A DNA stretch of 64,000 bases from Sediminibacterium sp. FEMGT703S (GCA_002786355.1 PGCO01000002.1:62001-126000); one strand, 5' to 3'. Positions 31,434-42,170 are shown, counted from the stretch's first letter. The notes: generated from the sequence alone by a model not told the origin. A program made the numbers and translations.

Positions 31434-32663
31434 TTAGAACATCAGAATGCCTGCAATTGTTGCAGATAAATAAGAAGCAAGGGTTCCGCAAAGTAGTGCT
31501 CTTAATCCCAACTTAGCTAAATCGGCCCTACGAGTAGGAGCCAACTCGCCAATGCCGCCAATTTGCATACCCACACTACTAAAATTAGCAAACCCACAAA
31601 TAGCAATACTAACAATTAACAAGCCTTTTTCAGATACAATAGGAATCGTTTTTGTAGTTAAATTATTGAATGCCACAAACTCATTAATGGTGAGTTTTTG
31701 ACCCAATAAAGAAGCCGCATTCGCAATATCTACTTGTGGCACACCCATGGCCCAAGTCATCGGATAAAATATTTTACTAAAAATTACATCTAAAGTAACG
31801 CCCGGTATAATTAAACCAATACAGTAGTTAATTAATGCAATCAATGCAATAAATCCAATCAACATAGCAATTACATTCAACGCTATTTTCATCCCATCAC
31901 TGGCTCCATGAGAAATGGCATCAATAATATTGCTGTAAGGACTTTTTACTTCCAGCTTTACTTTGCCCATGGTTTGGGACTCTTCTGTTTCTGGAAATAC
32001 TATTTTAGAAATAACTAATGCTCCAGGTGCCGCCATTAAACTGGCTGTTAGTAAATATTCTGCTTTGGCCCCCATATTGGCATACACAATCAAAATACCG
32101 CCCGCTATACAAGCCAAACTACCACTCATACTGGCCAATAATTCACTCTTGGTCATTGTACTTAAATAAGGTCGAATCATTACTTGTGCTTCAACCTGAC
32201 CAACAAAAGCCGAAGCAACATTACTGAGTGCTTCGGCTCCGCTTACGCGCATGATAAAGTTCATGGCTTTGGCAATCACAGATACTATGAACTGCATTAC
32301 CCCAAAATGATATAGAATGGCTACCAATACACAAACCAAAATAATGGTTGCGGTAACACTAAATGCAAAAACAAATCCACCCTGACTAAAATTCTTCACC
32401 CCATCTGGAGCATTTACCATTATGCCACTGTAAACAAATGCAACCCCTTCTCTTGCAAAGCGTTCAATTTTTTCCATCCCATGACCCAGCAATTGAAAAA
32501 AGCGGGTAACAGGGGGAACTTTCAACACCATAACTGCAATAAAAATTTGTAGCAGTATACCGCTAAAAACCAGTCTGTAGTTAATTCTTCGCTTGTTATT
32601 AGAAAACAAAAATGCAATGCCCAGTATTAGTACAATCCCAATAATTCCTTGAAACCTTTCCAT
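31434..32663 (-). CDS. Concentrative nucleoside transporter (NupC/CNT family)
   Basis: 409 residues from ATG 32663 (a TTG at 32669 is rejected). Polytopic inner-membrane protein with CNT marks: VSGAEALSNVASAFVGQVEAQVMIRPYL, SMSGSLACIAGGILIVYANMGAK, GQKLTINEFVAF, and the signature CGFANFSSVGMQIGGIGELAPTRR. It takes up nucleosides with H+ or Na+. It is followed by mqnE on the same strand, whose substrates are nucleoside-like, but this is probably coincidence. Confidence 0.93.
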   Translation of the reverse strand: MERFQGIIGIVLILGIAFLFSNNKRRINYRLVFSGILLQIFIAVMVLKVPPVTRFFQLLGHGMEKIERFAREGVAFVYSGIMVNAPDGVKNFSQGGFVFAFSVTATIILVCVLVAILYHFGVMQFIVSVIAKAMNFIMRVSGAEALSNVASAFVGQVEAQVMIRPYLSTMTKSELLASMSGSLACIAGGILIVYANMGAKAEYLLTASLMAAPGALVISKIVFPETEESQTMGKVKLEVKSPYSNIIDAISHGASDGMKIALNVIAMLIGFIALIALINYCIGLIIPGVTLDVIFSKIFYPMTWAMGVPQVDIANAASLLGQKLTINEFVAFNNLTTKTIPIVSEKGLLIVSIAICGFANFSSVGMQIGGIGELAPTRRADLAKLGLRALLCGTLASYLSATIAGILMF

Positions 32664-32708
32664 ATACAATCAGTTGGTAATAGATTAGGTTTGAAAGATA
32701 CGGAATCA

Positions 32709-33026
32709 CTACATGAGTGCTTGAATTTTTTTGTCTAAAACAGATTTTGGAACAGCTCCAATTTGTTTGTCAACAATTTGACCGCCTTTTATAAATAAGA
32801 TGGCAGGGATTGAAGTAATACCGTAGTTCACACTCAAATTAGGGTTATGGTCTACGTTAACTTTGCCAACATTGATTTTACCATCATACTCTTTAGATAG
32901 TTCTTCAATAACTGGTCCGATTGCTCTACATGGTCCACACCATTCTGCCCAGAAATCTACCACAGTTAATTTATCGCTGTCCAATACGGTTGCTTGGAAA
33001 TTCGCGTCTGTTAATTCTAATGCCAT
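32709..33026 (-). CDS. trxA: Thioredoxin
   Basis: 105 residues, one thioredoxin fold with the redox motif WCGPC at 29-33, the buried Asp24 (VVDFWAEW), and the cis-proline loop GITSIPAILFIKGG near 70-83. It reduces cytoplasmic protein disulfides. No signal peptide. It has its own -7 element at 33055-33062 and stands 45 bp ahead of the nucleoside transporter gene on the same strand. Confidence 0.97.
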   Translation of the reverse strand: MALELTDANFQATVLDSDKLTVVDFWAEWCGPCRAIGPVIEELSKEYDGKINVGKVNVDHNPNLSVNYGITSIPAILFIKGGQIVDKQIGAVPKSVLDKKIQALM

Positions 33027-33054
33027 ATTTATTGTTTTATATGTTTATTTAAAT

Positions 33055-33062
33055 CAAATTTA
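33055..33062 (-). promoter_or_regulatory. Bacteroidota -7 promoter element (TAAATTTG) for trxA
   Basis: Exact TAnnTTTG match on the minus strand, 28 bases before the trxA ATG at 33026. Confidence 0.5.
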
Positions 33063-33152
33063 CTACCAAAGCCATGGAACTGCTCTTTTGACTTTTCCAC
33101 CAATGTGACTAGTTTAATTTGGCTGATTATGCTGCCATTGGGGCAGAGATTG

Positions 33153-34373
33153 TCATTGTTTTTTCATCGGGAACCACTTGAAATAAGTGACTGAACGCCA
33201 AAACCATTCAATGGGTCCATATTGGTAATGTTTCAGCCACCATTTACTAAGCATTACTTGTATAGCAAAAAAGGCAAACCCAATCAACCAGTTCAGCCAT
33301 GGGGCTGTTTTGCCGGTTAATCCTATACCAACCCCAAAAAATAATAGAAGACCAAATAAAGTTTGAGTCAGGTAGATGGTTAAGGCCATTTTGCCTATTG
33401 CTGCAAACCAGCCACTCACCGTTGTCCAACTCTTCTTGTTTAGAAGGATACTAAAACCAGTAATGTATACAATTACTAATACTGCATTAAAAGCATCATA
33501 CAAAATATTAAACAGAAATCCAACTATACGGTTCTCTTGCCAACCCAACTTAAAGAGTTCATTGCTCAAAATAATTCCTAGTCCCGTTAACAACAGAGCC
33601 AAACAAACCCAAAGTCCTTTTTTCATCATCGCTTTAAATCTTGGAAGCGAATCGTTGATATTGTTAAGCCAATTTAATCTGCCTAAGTACATTCCCAATA
33701 AAAAAAAGCCGAAAGTGATATATATCCTTCCACTATTGAATTGAAAATCAAACTTAGTATCTACATTTTTTAAATTATCTACCCAAATATCTACCCAACT
33801 ATTGCCTTTAACTATTGCGTAAAAAGCTTTTGCATCTTGGTCATATTGATTGGAAGGCAATGCATTAGGGTCATTCCCCACAGGTTGTAGAAGATGCACT
33901 AGTTCAATCAATTTATGGGGAATATTAAATGCAAAGAGGATTCCAATGATAAGCACCCAACGATCTGACCATTTTCTGGTAAGCAACAATAATAAACCAA
34001 GTGGTGCATAAATGGATAAAATATCTCCACGCCAAAATGCATGGTGTATTAAACCAATTATCCCCATTACCAGAATGCGCCATGCAAAACGCCAAACAAA
34101 ATCTTGGCTTTTTATGGCCATACTATTCATCTGTAAGTAAAAACTCAACCCAAATAAGCATGAAAAAAATGCAAAAAATTTTCCGGAAATTAATATATCA
34201 TTCAAAATGCTGACTACCTGACTTCCAATTCCATTAAACTTTCCATAGAGTTCCCCTGGCAATGGCCCAGCATTGTACCAATAGACCATATGTGCCAATA
34301 GAATACCTAACAATGCCATGCCGCGTAATGCGTCGACTGTTTGAATTCTTTGTGGACTTGATAAATTTTGCAT
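33153..34373 (-). CDS. DUF418-type polytopic membrane protein
   Basis: 406 residues with about ten membrane helices. It has the N-terminal acyltransferase-3-like pattern RIQTVDALRGMALLGILLAHM, common to the DUF418/YeiB and heparan-N-acetyltransferase-like groups, and the C-terminal DUF418 block (GKMALTIYLTQTLFGLLLFF ... WWLKHYQYGPIEWFWRSVTYFKWFPMKK). Function is unknown; the fold suggests transfer of an acyl group across the inner membrane. No operon partner is evident: dnaE upstream of it on the map ends 104 bp away. Confidence 0.85.
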   Translation of the reverse strand: MQNLSSPQRIQTVDALRGMALLGILLAHMVYWYNAGPLPGELYGKFNGIGSQVVSILNDILISGKFFAFFSCLFGLSFYLQMNSMAIKSQDFVWRFAWRILVMGIIGLIHHAFWRGDILSIYAPLGLLLLLTRKWSDRWVLIIGILFAFNIPHKLIELVHLLQPVGNDPNALPSNQYDQDAKAFYAIVKGNSWVDIWVDNLKNVDTKFDFQFNSGRIYITFGFFLLGMYLGRLNWLNNINDSLPRFKAMMKKGLWVCLALLLTGLGIILSNELFKLGWQENRIVGFLFNILYDAFNAVLVIVYITGFSILLNKKSWTTVSGWFAAIGKMALTIYLTQTLFGLLLFFGVGIGLTGKTAPWLNWLIGFAFFAIQVMLSKWWLKHYQYGPIEWFWRSVTYFKWFPMKKQ

Positions 34374-34476
34374 TTGCCCTTGTTTTACTTAAAATAAAGG
34401 CAATGTTTTAAGCTTTCCAATAATATTAAGGATAAGCGCAAAAATTCAAGGTTGATTGCATTGAATTTGGCAATCT

Positions 34477-37400
34477 TTATCCTACCAAACCCACTTTAAC
34501 ATCAATGTCTAAGTTATTCATGAGGTAATCTGCCATGTCTTCATTCATTTGGAAGCCACGCTCAATGGTGTACATACTGATTTTTAAATTTTCTTTAGGC
34601 TCCATAATATTGATTCGAAGGGTACTTTTTCCAGGAAAATTTTTCAGATTATTCTCAATAAAATTGACCATTTCTGAAGTTACAGCAGATGGGTGCATAT
34701 TAATTTCGACTGAACGGGTAAGTTGTTGCTTCACCGTTTCTAGCAAAGACATACTGCTAATTTTGAATTCAAATAAATTAGGTTGATTATACCTGTTTCT
34801 AAAATATCCATTTAATAAAATGTTTTGCCCTTTCTCTAAGTAGTCTTTGTATTTAATATAATCTTCACTCCATAACATATATTCTGTCTTTCCGCTGTAA
34901 TCCTCAATTACAAAGGAACCAAAATTCTTACCCGTCTTAGTCATTCGATGTTGCACATCGGTAACCAATCCCGCAACACGATACATTTTACCCAAACTAG
35001 ATCCCTCTACCAAAGCATCTTTTATTTCATTAAATACTGCTATACTGGTGATTTCATAATGCATTAATTCGAACTTGAAATGATCTAAGGGATGTCCACT
35101 CATGAACATGCCGGTTACTTCTTTTTCATAATTTAGTAACTCAGTTAATGTCCAGGGCTCACAAGGAGCTATCTTGGGTTTGGGAACATGCATTGCTCCA
35201 GGTAAATCACCAAATAGGGTATTGGTTGTACCCGAGCTTAAACTCTGTTGGACTTGTCCATAGTTCACAATTTTTTCTAATCCATTAACTCTTTCTCCGT
35301 CTACTGTATTAAAATATTGCGCCCGATGCAATTCAGGAAAACAATCAAATGCACCTGAATACACTAAACTTTCTAATGATTTTTTGTTGACCGACTTTTG
35401 TAGCACTCTTTGAACAAAATCAAAAATATCCAAATAGGGGCCGTTCTTTTGACGCTCTGTGATGATTGATTCGATGGCCATTTCCCCCACGCCCTTTAAT
35501 CCGCCCAAACCAAATCGTATTTCTCCCTTAGCATTGACTGCAAAGCCTTTGAGTGATTCATTGATGTCTGGCCCAAGAACCTTGATACCCATGCGTTTAC
35601 ACTCCTCCATAAAGAATGTAATCTTCTCGATATTCCCTTGGTGGTTCAATACTGCCGACATGTATTCTCCTGGATAATGTGCTTTTAAATAAGCTGTTTG
35701 GTAGGCAACAAAAGCATAACAGGTAGAGTGCGATTTATTAAATGCGTATTGAGCAAATGCTTCCCAATCGGTCCAAATTTTTTCTAGTTTATCTGCTGGA
35801 TGCCCCTTGGCTGTTGCGCCAGAAATAAACTGTGCTTTCATTTTATCGAGTACCGATTTTTGCTTTTTACCCATTGCTTTACGCAACACATCGGCATCTC
35901 CTTTTGAGAAGCCTGCTAAACTTTGACTCAACAACATTACTTGCTCTTGGTAAACAGTAATACCGTAGGTATCGCTTAGGTATTCTTTCATTTCATCAAT
36001 ATCATAGCTGATGGCTTCTCTACCATGTTTTCGATCAATGAAATTGGGGATATAAGCTATTGGCCCAGGTCTATACAGGGCATTCATTGCAATCAAATCA
36101 TTAAAATGATCGGGCTTTAATTCTCGTAGGTATTTTTGCATACCCACACTTTCAAACTGGAATGTTCCATTGGTTTGTCCACTCTGGTATAATTGAAAGG
36201 TTTTTTCATCATCCAATGGAATGGTATCTAAATCAATGGTTACCCCATGATTTAATTTAATTAATTCTAAAGCGGTCTTTAATATCGAAAGGGTTTTTAA
36301 ACCCAAGAAGTCCATTTTAATTACGCCCGCATCTTCAATAATACTTCCTTCTATTTGGGTAACCCATAAATCGGAATCCTTAGCTGTTGCAACTGGAATT
36401 AAATCGGTTAAATCTCTTGGTGCAATAATGATTCCTGCAGCGTGTATACCCGTATTACGCACCGATCCTTCAAGTCGCTCAGCTTCTCTTAATACCTGCG
36501 CACGAATGTCTGAGCCTTTATAAATTTCTCTCAGTTTTTTTACATTATCTATATCTTCTTGCTGATACCCTTCTTTTTCTTCTAATGATTTAGGACCCTC
36601 TTTTATGGTGAGGGGGGCCTTTAAAACCCTTCCTAATTCTGTTCCAGGTTTATCGGGTACCAACTTGGCCAGCATATTACTTTCTGCCAATGGCAAATCT
36701 AATACTCGAGCAACATCTTTAATGCTCATTTTAGCGGCCATAGTGCCATACGTAACAATTTGCGCTACCTGACTCTTACCATATTTCTGCACCACATAAT
36801 CGATTACTTTCTGGCGGCCTTCGTCGTCAAAATCCGTATCAATATCGGGCATGCTCTTACGATCCGGATTTAAAAAACGCTCGAATAGTAAATTGTATTT
36901 AATAGGATCAATATTGGTAATTCCGATACAGAATGCAACAACCGAACCTGCTGCAGATCCACGACCGGGGCCAATAAATACCCCCATATCTCTACCAGCT
37001 TTTATGAAATCACTTACAATTAAGAAGTATCCGGCAAAACCCATGGTTTTGATTGTAAATAATTCAAAGTCTATGCGTTCTTGGATTTCAGGAGTAATCT
37101 CATTGTAGCGATGTTTAGCTCCTTCATAAGTCAAATGCTTTAATAGTTCCCATTGATTTAAATTGGCATCTGTATGAATTTGAAATTCTTTGGGAATAGG
37201 GAAGGCGGGGAGGAGTATATCCTTTTTTAAATTCAAAACCTCCACTTTGTCTACAATGCGATTGGTATTATCTAAAGACTCAGGAATATCATGAAATAGC
37301 TTGGCCATTTCATCTTGTGTCTTAAAATAGAATTGATCGTTAGGAAATTTGAAACGACGATTTTTGATTTGTACTTCATCGTTTACAAAGTCATCAAATC

Positions 37401-38151
37401 CTGGAGTGCTTTGTTTTTCACCTGTGTTAATACATAATAAAATATCATGCGCATTGGCATCATCTTGGTCTACATAATGACTATCATTGGTTGCAATGAC
37501 GGGCACATTGTATTTTTTAGAAAACTTGAGAAGGGTATTATTGATAACTTCCTGCTCCTTAATATTATGCCTTTGAATTTCAATATAATAGTCTTCTCCA
37601 AATAAATCTAACCACCATTTAAATTCTTGTTCCGCTTTTTCTTCGCCATGGTTTAATATAGTTTGCGGTACATAAGCCCCAATACAACAAGTAGTAGCAA
37701 TTAATCCTTCATGGTATTGAGTGATCAATTCTTTATCGATTCTAGGATATTTACTATACATTCCCTCAATGTATCCGAGAGAGGTAAGTTTTACTAGATT
37801 TTGATATCCAATTGCATTCTTAGCCAACAATACCTGATGAAATCGATTGTCTTTTGAATCTTTTGTAAATGTTTTAATATGTCGATCCTTTACCACATAA
37901 AATTCACAACCTACAATAGGCTTTACCACTGGTTCTAAAATATCTTTCCCGTTAGCATCTTTGCCAACTACCTTAGTATTTTTCCAAGCTTGACTTACAA
38001 AATCGAAAGCGCCAAACATATTACCATGATCGGTTATTGCCAAAGCAGGCATATTATTGGCAGCAGCTTTTTTATACAACTCATCTATAGGTGCTGCTCC
38101 ATCTAAAAGAGAATATTGTGTGTGTACATGTAAGTGAGAAAACTGCGACAT
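34477..38151 (-). CDS. dnaE: DNA polymerase III subunit alpha
   Basis: 1224 residues. PHP domain at the N-terminus (SHLHVHTQYSLLDG, ALAITDHGNMFGAF), palm with catalytic aspartates in MPDIDTDFDDEGRQKV near 440 and GVIKMDFLGLKTL near 610, fingers with RPGPIAYIPNFIDRKHGRE and YAFNKSHSTCYAFVAYQTAYLKAHYP, tandem helix-hairpin-helix near 900 (GLGGLKGVGEMAIESI) and an OB domain near 1070 (YRVAGLVTDVQHRMTKTGK). It is the replicative polymerase. No intein or split is seen and the length is normal. Confidence 0.98.
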   Translation of the reverse strand: MSQFSHLHVHTQYSLLDGAAPIDELYKKAAANNMPALAITDHGNMFGAFDFVSQAWKNTKVVGKDANGKDILEPVVKPIVGCEFYVVKDRHIKTFTKDSKDNRFHQVLLAKNAIGYQNLVKLTSLGYIEGMYSKYPRIDKELITQYHEGLIATTCCIGAYVPQTILNHGEEKAEQEFKWWLDLFGEDYYIEIQRHNIKEQEVINNTLLKFSKKYNVPVIATNDSHYVDQDDANAHDILLCINTGEKQSTPGFDDFVNDEVQIKNRRFKFPNDQFYFKTQDEMAKLFHDIPESLDNTNRIVDKVEVLNLKKDILLPAFPIPKEFQIHTDANLNQWELLKHLTYEGAKHRYNEITPEIQERIDFELFTIKTMGFAGYFLIVSDFIKAGRDMGVFIGPGRGSAAGSVVAFCIGITNIDPIKYNLLFERFLNPDRKSMPDIDTDFDDEGRQKVIDYVVQKYGKSQVAQIVTYGTMAAKMSIKDVARVLDLPLAESNMLAKLVPDKPGTELGRVLKAPLTIKEGPKSLEEKEGYQQEDIDNVKKLREIYKGSDIRAQVLREAERLEGSVRNTGIHAAGIIIAPRDLTDLIPVATAKDSDLWVTQIEGSIIEDAGVIKMDFLGLKTLSILKTALELIKLNHGVTIDLDTIPLDDEKTFQLYQSGQTNGTFQFESVGMQKYLRELKPDHFNDLIAMNALYRPGPIAYIPNFIDRKHGREAISYDIDEMKEYLSDTYGITVYQEQVMLLSQSLAGFSKGDADVLRKAMGKKQKSVLDKMKAQFISGATAKGHPADKLEKIWTDWEAFAQYAFNKSHSTCYAFVAYQTAYLKAHYPGEYMSAVLNHQGNIEKITFFMEECKRMGIKVLGPDINESLKGFAVNAKGEIRFGLGGLKGVGEMAIESIITERQKNGPYLDIFDFVQRVLQKSVNKKSLESLVYSGAFDCFPELHRAQYFNTVDGERVNGLEKIVNYGQVQQSLSSGTTNTLFGDLPGAMHVPKPKIAPCEPWTLTELLNYEKEVTGMFMSGHPLDHFKFELMHYEITSIAVFNEIKDALVEGSSLGKMYRVAGLVTDVQHRMTKTGKNFGSFVIEDYSGKTEYMLWSEDYIKYKDYLEKGQNILLNGYFRNRYNQPNLFEFKISSMSLLETVKQQLTRSVEINMHPSAVTSEMVNFIENNLKNFPGKSTLRINIMEPKENLKISMYTIERGFQMNEDMADYLMNNLDIDVKVGLVG

Positions 38152-38245
38152 AATTCAGTAATAATAATCAAAGTTCGGTCATTGTATAGCCATTGCAAAG
38201 CTGCAATTTTCCACATTAGCATAAAGACGTTAAATTGCAGGCCGT

Positions 38246-38941
38246 ATGAAATGTAAATCATATATCTATTTATTTTTTTTACCCCTCGTGATAAGCGGTT
38301 GTAATACCGTTAGGAATATTGTTAATAAAGACCAATCGGCTAAAAAACCGGCAACAAAAGTATATTCGAACGAAAAAAGAACTTTTATTAATGGGATTGA
38401 AGTAACGCTAGGAACGGTCACCACTACCAAACACAAAACCACTAGTACTGCTACTACTGCCAATAAAAAATGGAATAATAGTAGTGGTAATCCTCCCTCT
38501 AAAGCGGAGCTTGAAAAAGCCAATTGGTTACAAATAAAATATGCGATTGTAATGGATTTGCCGGCTGAAGACTTAACCAATATTCCCTTATTAGAATTAA
38601 TGGATAAATGGTGGGGGACACGTTATTGCATTGGTGGAAGTACAATGAACTGTATTGACTGTTCAGCTTTTACACAAGTCATTATGAAAGAAATATACAA
38701 TATTCAATTGCCACGCACTTCGCAAGAGCAATTTAATATGATGCAACCTATTGCCATTGATGAATTACAAGAAGGCGATTTGGTTTTCTTCAATACAGGT
38801 GGAAGAGGAATTTCACATGTGGGTATTTATATTCAAAACAATAAATTTCTTCATGCGTCTACTTCACAAGGAGTCACGATTACCGATCTAAGCGATAAAT
38901 ACTGGAATCCCAAGTTTAGGGGTGGAGGAAGAATGCGTTAA
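38246..38941 (+). CDS. NlpC/P60 (C40) cell-wall hydrolase lipoprotein
   Basis: 231 residues. Lipoprotein signal with lipobox VISGC (Cys19), a Thr/Lys-rich linker at 25-90, then an NlpC/P60 domain: catalytic Cys139 in NCIDCSAFTQ, LPRTSQEQF, EGDLVFFNTGGRGISHVGIY with catalytic His191, and FLHASTSQGV with a likely third residue His203. It cleaves peptide stems of peptidoglycan in the periplasm. It is divergent from dnaE and its stop abuts the stop of the convergent flippase gene. Confidence 0.93.
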   Translation: MKCKSYIYLFFLPLVISGCNTVRNIVNKDQSAKKPATKVYSNEKRTFINGIEVTLGTVTTTKHKTTSTATTANKKWNNSSGNPPSKAELEKANWLQIKYAIVMDLPAEDLTNIPLLELMDKWWGTRYCIGGSTMNCIDCSAFTQVIMKEIYNIQLPRTSQEQFNMMQPIAIDELQEGDLVFFNTGGRGISHVGIYIQNNKFLHASTSQGVTITDLSDKYWNPKFRGGGRMR

Positions 38942-40432
38942 TTATTTTTTGAACCGTTGCATAAAATTATGGTACAACTGCCCTGCATCCGGGGTTAGTT
39001 TTAATTTAAATATCGCTAGTATCATTAACCCAGAAAATAATACACTACGTAAGACTATACCAGCCCAACCATGCATATTTTGAAAAATAAAATAGCTAAT
39101 ACCAAAAGCACCTACAGCAACTCCTAAGGCAAGAATCGTTTTTACATCAAAAGGTTGCATCTTAAATTTCTGCCTCAAAAATTCGAAGCGAATAAAATTA
39201 TACAAGCTGTAAGCAAATAATTCTGCGAATGCAGAACCTATAATACCATAGTGCATAATTAAATAATAGGTAAGGGGCAATCTAAAAGCCAATAAGATAA
39301 CCCCACTAATAAAGTCGAATCGCCAATAAGTGGAAGTATTAATAACCATTGCATTTAGTCCTGTACCAGCATCAATAATTCTTACCATGCCTAAAATAAA
39401 TATAGTACCCAAACCGGCTTCGTATTCTTTTTGTATATGTAACACGCGCATCCCATCAGCTACATTTAACCAAAGATTTCCAAAAATAAACAAAGCCATA
39501 ATCAATAAATTAATGCAAGACCGCTTATAAATTCGCTTGATTTCATTGATATCTTTATCCTTCCAGGCTCTGGATAAAACCCCAGCCGAAATGGCTTGAA
39601 TACTCCGTTGTGGTACTTGAATTAAATTGGCAGCATACTGGGCTAAACCAAATACCCCAACAACCGCTAAACCTTGAAACTTTGCAATTATAAAACTGTC
39701 AATAGTGGCCGCAATCGAGGCAATTACAGTTCCACTATAAATGAGCATTTGCATACCCAACATTTTCCTCCAAAATTTTTTTGTAACCCTACTGATAGTT
39801 GTTGGAAAATGTAATTGATTTGTTGCGTACAAATAAGTGGCGAGAATTACAAAAATTAACAAGTATAAAAATGCAAAAAAGAAAATAAATGATTCAAAAG
39901 GAATGATTTTAAAGTAATACAATGCAATTAATACACTAGTAAAAATTCTGAGCCCTGTTTCTTTTAAAAAATTGGAGAACACGGTTTGTTGAAGTGCCCA
40001 ACAAAAGCCTTCAAGAACCGAGAAGAAAAGCATTCCTAATGCAAAAGGAAACATTAAATAATAATAGTCTACAATTAATTTGGACTTTTCATAAAACTGT
40101 GCTTCAAAAACAGGTCTAAAATACCATCCAGCTAATAAAACCAATATGAACCCAATTAGAGCTGCAAGCATGCCCCAGGTCATTAAATCTATTTTGTGTT
40201 TCTCTAAATTGTCTTTGTAATAAGGATAGAATTTGTAAATAACCGGAATAACTCCCAAAGCCCCAAAGGCGTACATATTTTGAGCGAAATCAAAGAAAAT
40301 TCTGGTTAAGGCAAATTGCTCTAACGTAAATGATCCATCTTTAGTATAGATATACATATTAATGGCCCCTATAAAAAATCCTACATAGACCAGTAAACTC
40401 GAAATAATTGTTTGCTTCCTTATGGTACCCAT
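38942..40432 (-). CDS. MOP-superfamily flippase (polysaccharide/lipid export type)
   Basis: 496 residues, predicted 12-14 membrane helices, with the N-terminal pattern of O-antigen or capsule flippases (RKQTIISSLLVYVGFFIGAINMYIYTKDG) and internal AATIDSFIIAKFQGLAVVGVFGLAQYAANLIQVPQRSIQAI. Such proteins flip undecaprenyl-linked saccharides across the inner membrane. No glycosyltransferase genes are near, so the substrate is unknown. The M1 peptidase gene is 5 bp upstream on the same strand. Confidence 0.82.
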   Translation of the reverse strand: MGTIRKQTIISSLLVYVGFFIGAINMYIYTKDGSFTLEQFALTRIFFDFAQNMYAFGALGVIPVIYKFYPYYKDNLEKHKIDLMTWGMLAALIGFILVLLAGWYFRPVFEAQFYEKSKLIVDYYYLMFPFALGMLFFSVLEGFCWALQQTVFSNFLKETGLRIFTSVLIALYYFKIIPFESFIFFFAFLYLLIFVILATYLYATNQLHFPTTISRVTKKFWRKMLGMQMLIYSGTVIASIAATIDSFIIAKFQGLAVVGVFGLAQYAANLIQVPQRSIQAISAGVLSRAWKDKDINEIKRIYKRSCINLLIMALFIFGNLWLNVADGMRVLHIQKEYEAGLGTIFILGMVRIIDAGTGLNAMVINTSTYWRFDFISGVILLAFRLPLTYYLIMHYGIIGSAFAELFAYSLYNFIRFEFLRQKFKMQPFDVKTILALGVAVGAFGISYFIFQNMHGWAGIVLRSVLFSGLMILAIFKLKLTPDAGQLYHNFMQRFKK

Positions 40433-40437
40433 GCGAC

Positions 40438-42138
40438 CTAATTCATTTTAATCTGTACTTCTTTTCTACCGTTAATGCTGATGTAAAAATAGTTCTCTAC
40501 ATTTTCTAAATTCAAATTAGCGATTTGAGAAGGAGTTAATTGAATGGTTTGCCATTGATTTACTTTTGGTTTTAACACTAACACTTCTTTGCCTGCTTTG
40601 ATTTGTAAAGGAAGGTAAAAATCTTTAACAGCATTTGAATAACGATACTTCAACGTCTTGCCATCCATCGACGATATGTAGTCAAAAGAGGGGACTTGAG
40701 TGGTTGTTAAATATTGCGTAAAAATTCCCTTAACTGAATAGCCTGCATACAAAGAGATTTCTTTTTCTATCATTGGAGTGGTAACAATTTGATGATAGAA
40801 CTTTTTATTCAAGTGTCTTAACATTTGTCTGAATTTTTCATCATTATTCATACTCATTCGAATGCTATGCAACATTGCTGAAGCCTTGGGATACATATCT
40901 CCACTACCCGTGTTATGGACATTATATATGCCCAAAATAGGCTTATCATTTCGGATATTTTTTCTAGCACCTTTATTATAAGCTGAACCTGCTTCTTTTC
41001 CACTTAGCCATTCAGTAAACAATGTTTCAGAATAATTGGTAAAGCCTTCATGAATCCACATATCGGCTATATCCTTAGAAGTAATATTATTACCAAACCA
41101 TTCATGCCCACTTTCATGAACAACAATAAAATCCCATTTTAATCCCCAACCAGTTCCTGATAAGTCTCTTCCTAAATAACCATTCATATATTTGTTTCCA
41201 TAAGCGACATTACTTTGGTGTTCCATCCCTAAATAAGGGACTTCTACTAATTTAAATCCATCTTGGTAAAAAGGATATTTTCCAAACCAATGTTCAAAAC
41301 ATTTTAACATTGGTTTTACTTGTGCAAACTGCCTTTCTGCTCCTTCTTTATTTTGGGGTAATACATAATAATTCAAATTGAGTTTACCCCCTTCACCTAC
41401 AAACTCATCTTTTAAATGAATATATTTTCCAATATTCATACTTACACTATAGTTATTGATGGGTTCTTTAACCTGCCATACCCAAGTTTTAGTAGCATCC
41501 TCGTGTTGAATGGTATTGATTAATCTTCCATTAGAAACATTCATTAAACTATCTGGCACCCTTACCGAAATGGTTACGCCTTTTTCAGGCTCATCATACT
41601 GGTGGTCTTTACAAGGCCACCATACACTGGCTCCCAAACCCTGGCATGAAGTTGCCACAAATGGGTTACCCAACTCATCTTTTGTCCAACTAATACCACC
41701 ATCCCAAGGAGCCCTTATTGCTTCCCTAGGAACTCCATGATAATAAATCTGCACCAATCCCTCCGTATTGGCCTTCATACCAAACGGCATATTGATCATA
41801 GCCACATTGGCTTCTCTAGTATAATTGAGTGACTGACGCTTTTTCCCTAAATAAAAAACACTATCAATCAAAAGAGGCTGTTGCAAATCAATTTGCATCC
41901 GTTTGCCCTGTCTGATAATTTTGAATTGGATCTTTACCGACCCTTCAATGGTTTTATTTACCAAGTTAGGGCGAACCTGAATATCATAGTGTTGTAAATT
42001 CCACCAGGCTCTTTCTGGGGTAATGGATCCCCTTAATGTATCAGCCTTAGTAAATTGAGGTTTGTTAGATTTTTGAGCCATTGTAGCAATGGGCATCAAA
42101 AGGATCAAACACATTTTTAGCAAAGGATTTCTATTCAT
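40438..42138 (-). CDS. M1-family metallopeptidase, secreted
   Basis: 566 residues with N-terminal signal (MNRNPLLKMCLILLMPIATMAQ). The gluzincin site is His341-Glu342-x-x-His345 (VVHESGHEWFGNN) with Glu364 19 residues later (DMWIHEGFTNYSE), preceded by the exopeptidase-type GMEHQ at 304-308 in the place of GAMEN. The usual C-terminal helical domain of aminopeptidase N is absent or very short. It should be a periplasmic aminopeptidase. It precedes the flippase gene by 5 bp and follows msrA by 32 bp on the same strand. Confidence 0.92.
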   Translation of the reverse strand: MNRNPLLKMCLILLMPIATMAQKSNKPQFTKADTLRGSITPERAWWNLQHYDIQVRPNLVNKTIEGSVKIQFKIIRQGKRMQIDLQQPLLIDSVFYLGKKRQSLNYTREANVAMINMPFGMKANTEGLVQIYYHGVPREAIRAPWDGGISWTKDELGNPFVATSCQGLGASVWWPCKDHQYDEPEKGVTISVRVPDSLMNVSNGRLINTIQHEDATKTWVWQVKEPINNYSVSMNIGKYIHLKDEFVGEGGKLNLNYYVLPQNKEGAERQFAQVKPMLKCFEHWFGKYPFYQDGFKLVEVPYLGMEHQSNVAYGNKYMNGYLGRDLSGTGWGLKWDFIVVHESGHEWFGNNITSKDIADMWIHEGFTNYSETLFTEWLSGKEAGSAYNKGARKNIRNDKPILGIYNVHNTGSGDMYPKASAMLHSIRMSMNNDEKFRQMLRHLNKKFYHQIVTTPMIEKEISLYAGYSVKGIFTQYLTTTQVPSFDYISSMDGKTLKYRYSNAVKDFYLPLQIKAGKEVLVLKPKVNQWQTIQLTPSQIANLNLENVENYFYISINGRKEVQIKMN

Positions 42139-42170
42139 TTGCTAAATGTAGCATATTCAGAAAAGAATCT

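Noticed and set aside
34454..34475. Hairpin near the dnaE stop as a terminator
   Set aside because: Only a 6-bp stem with a 10-base loop and no U-tract on the minus strand; it also overlaps the end of dnaE.
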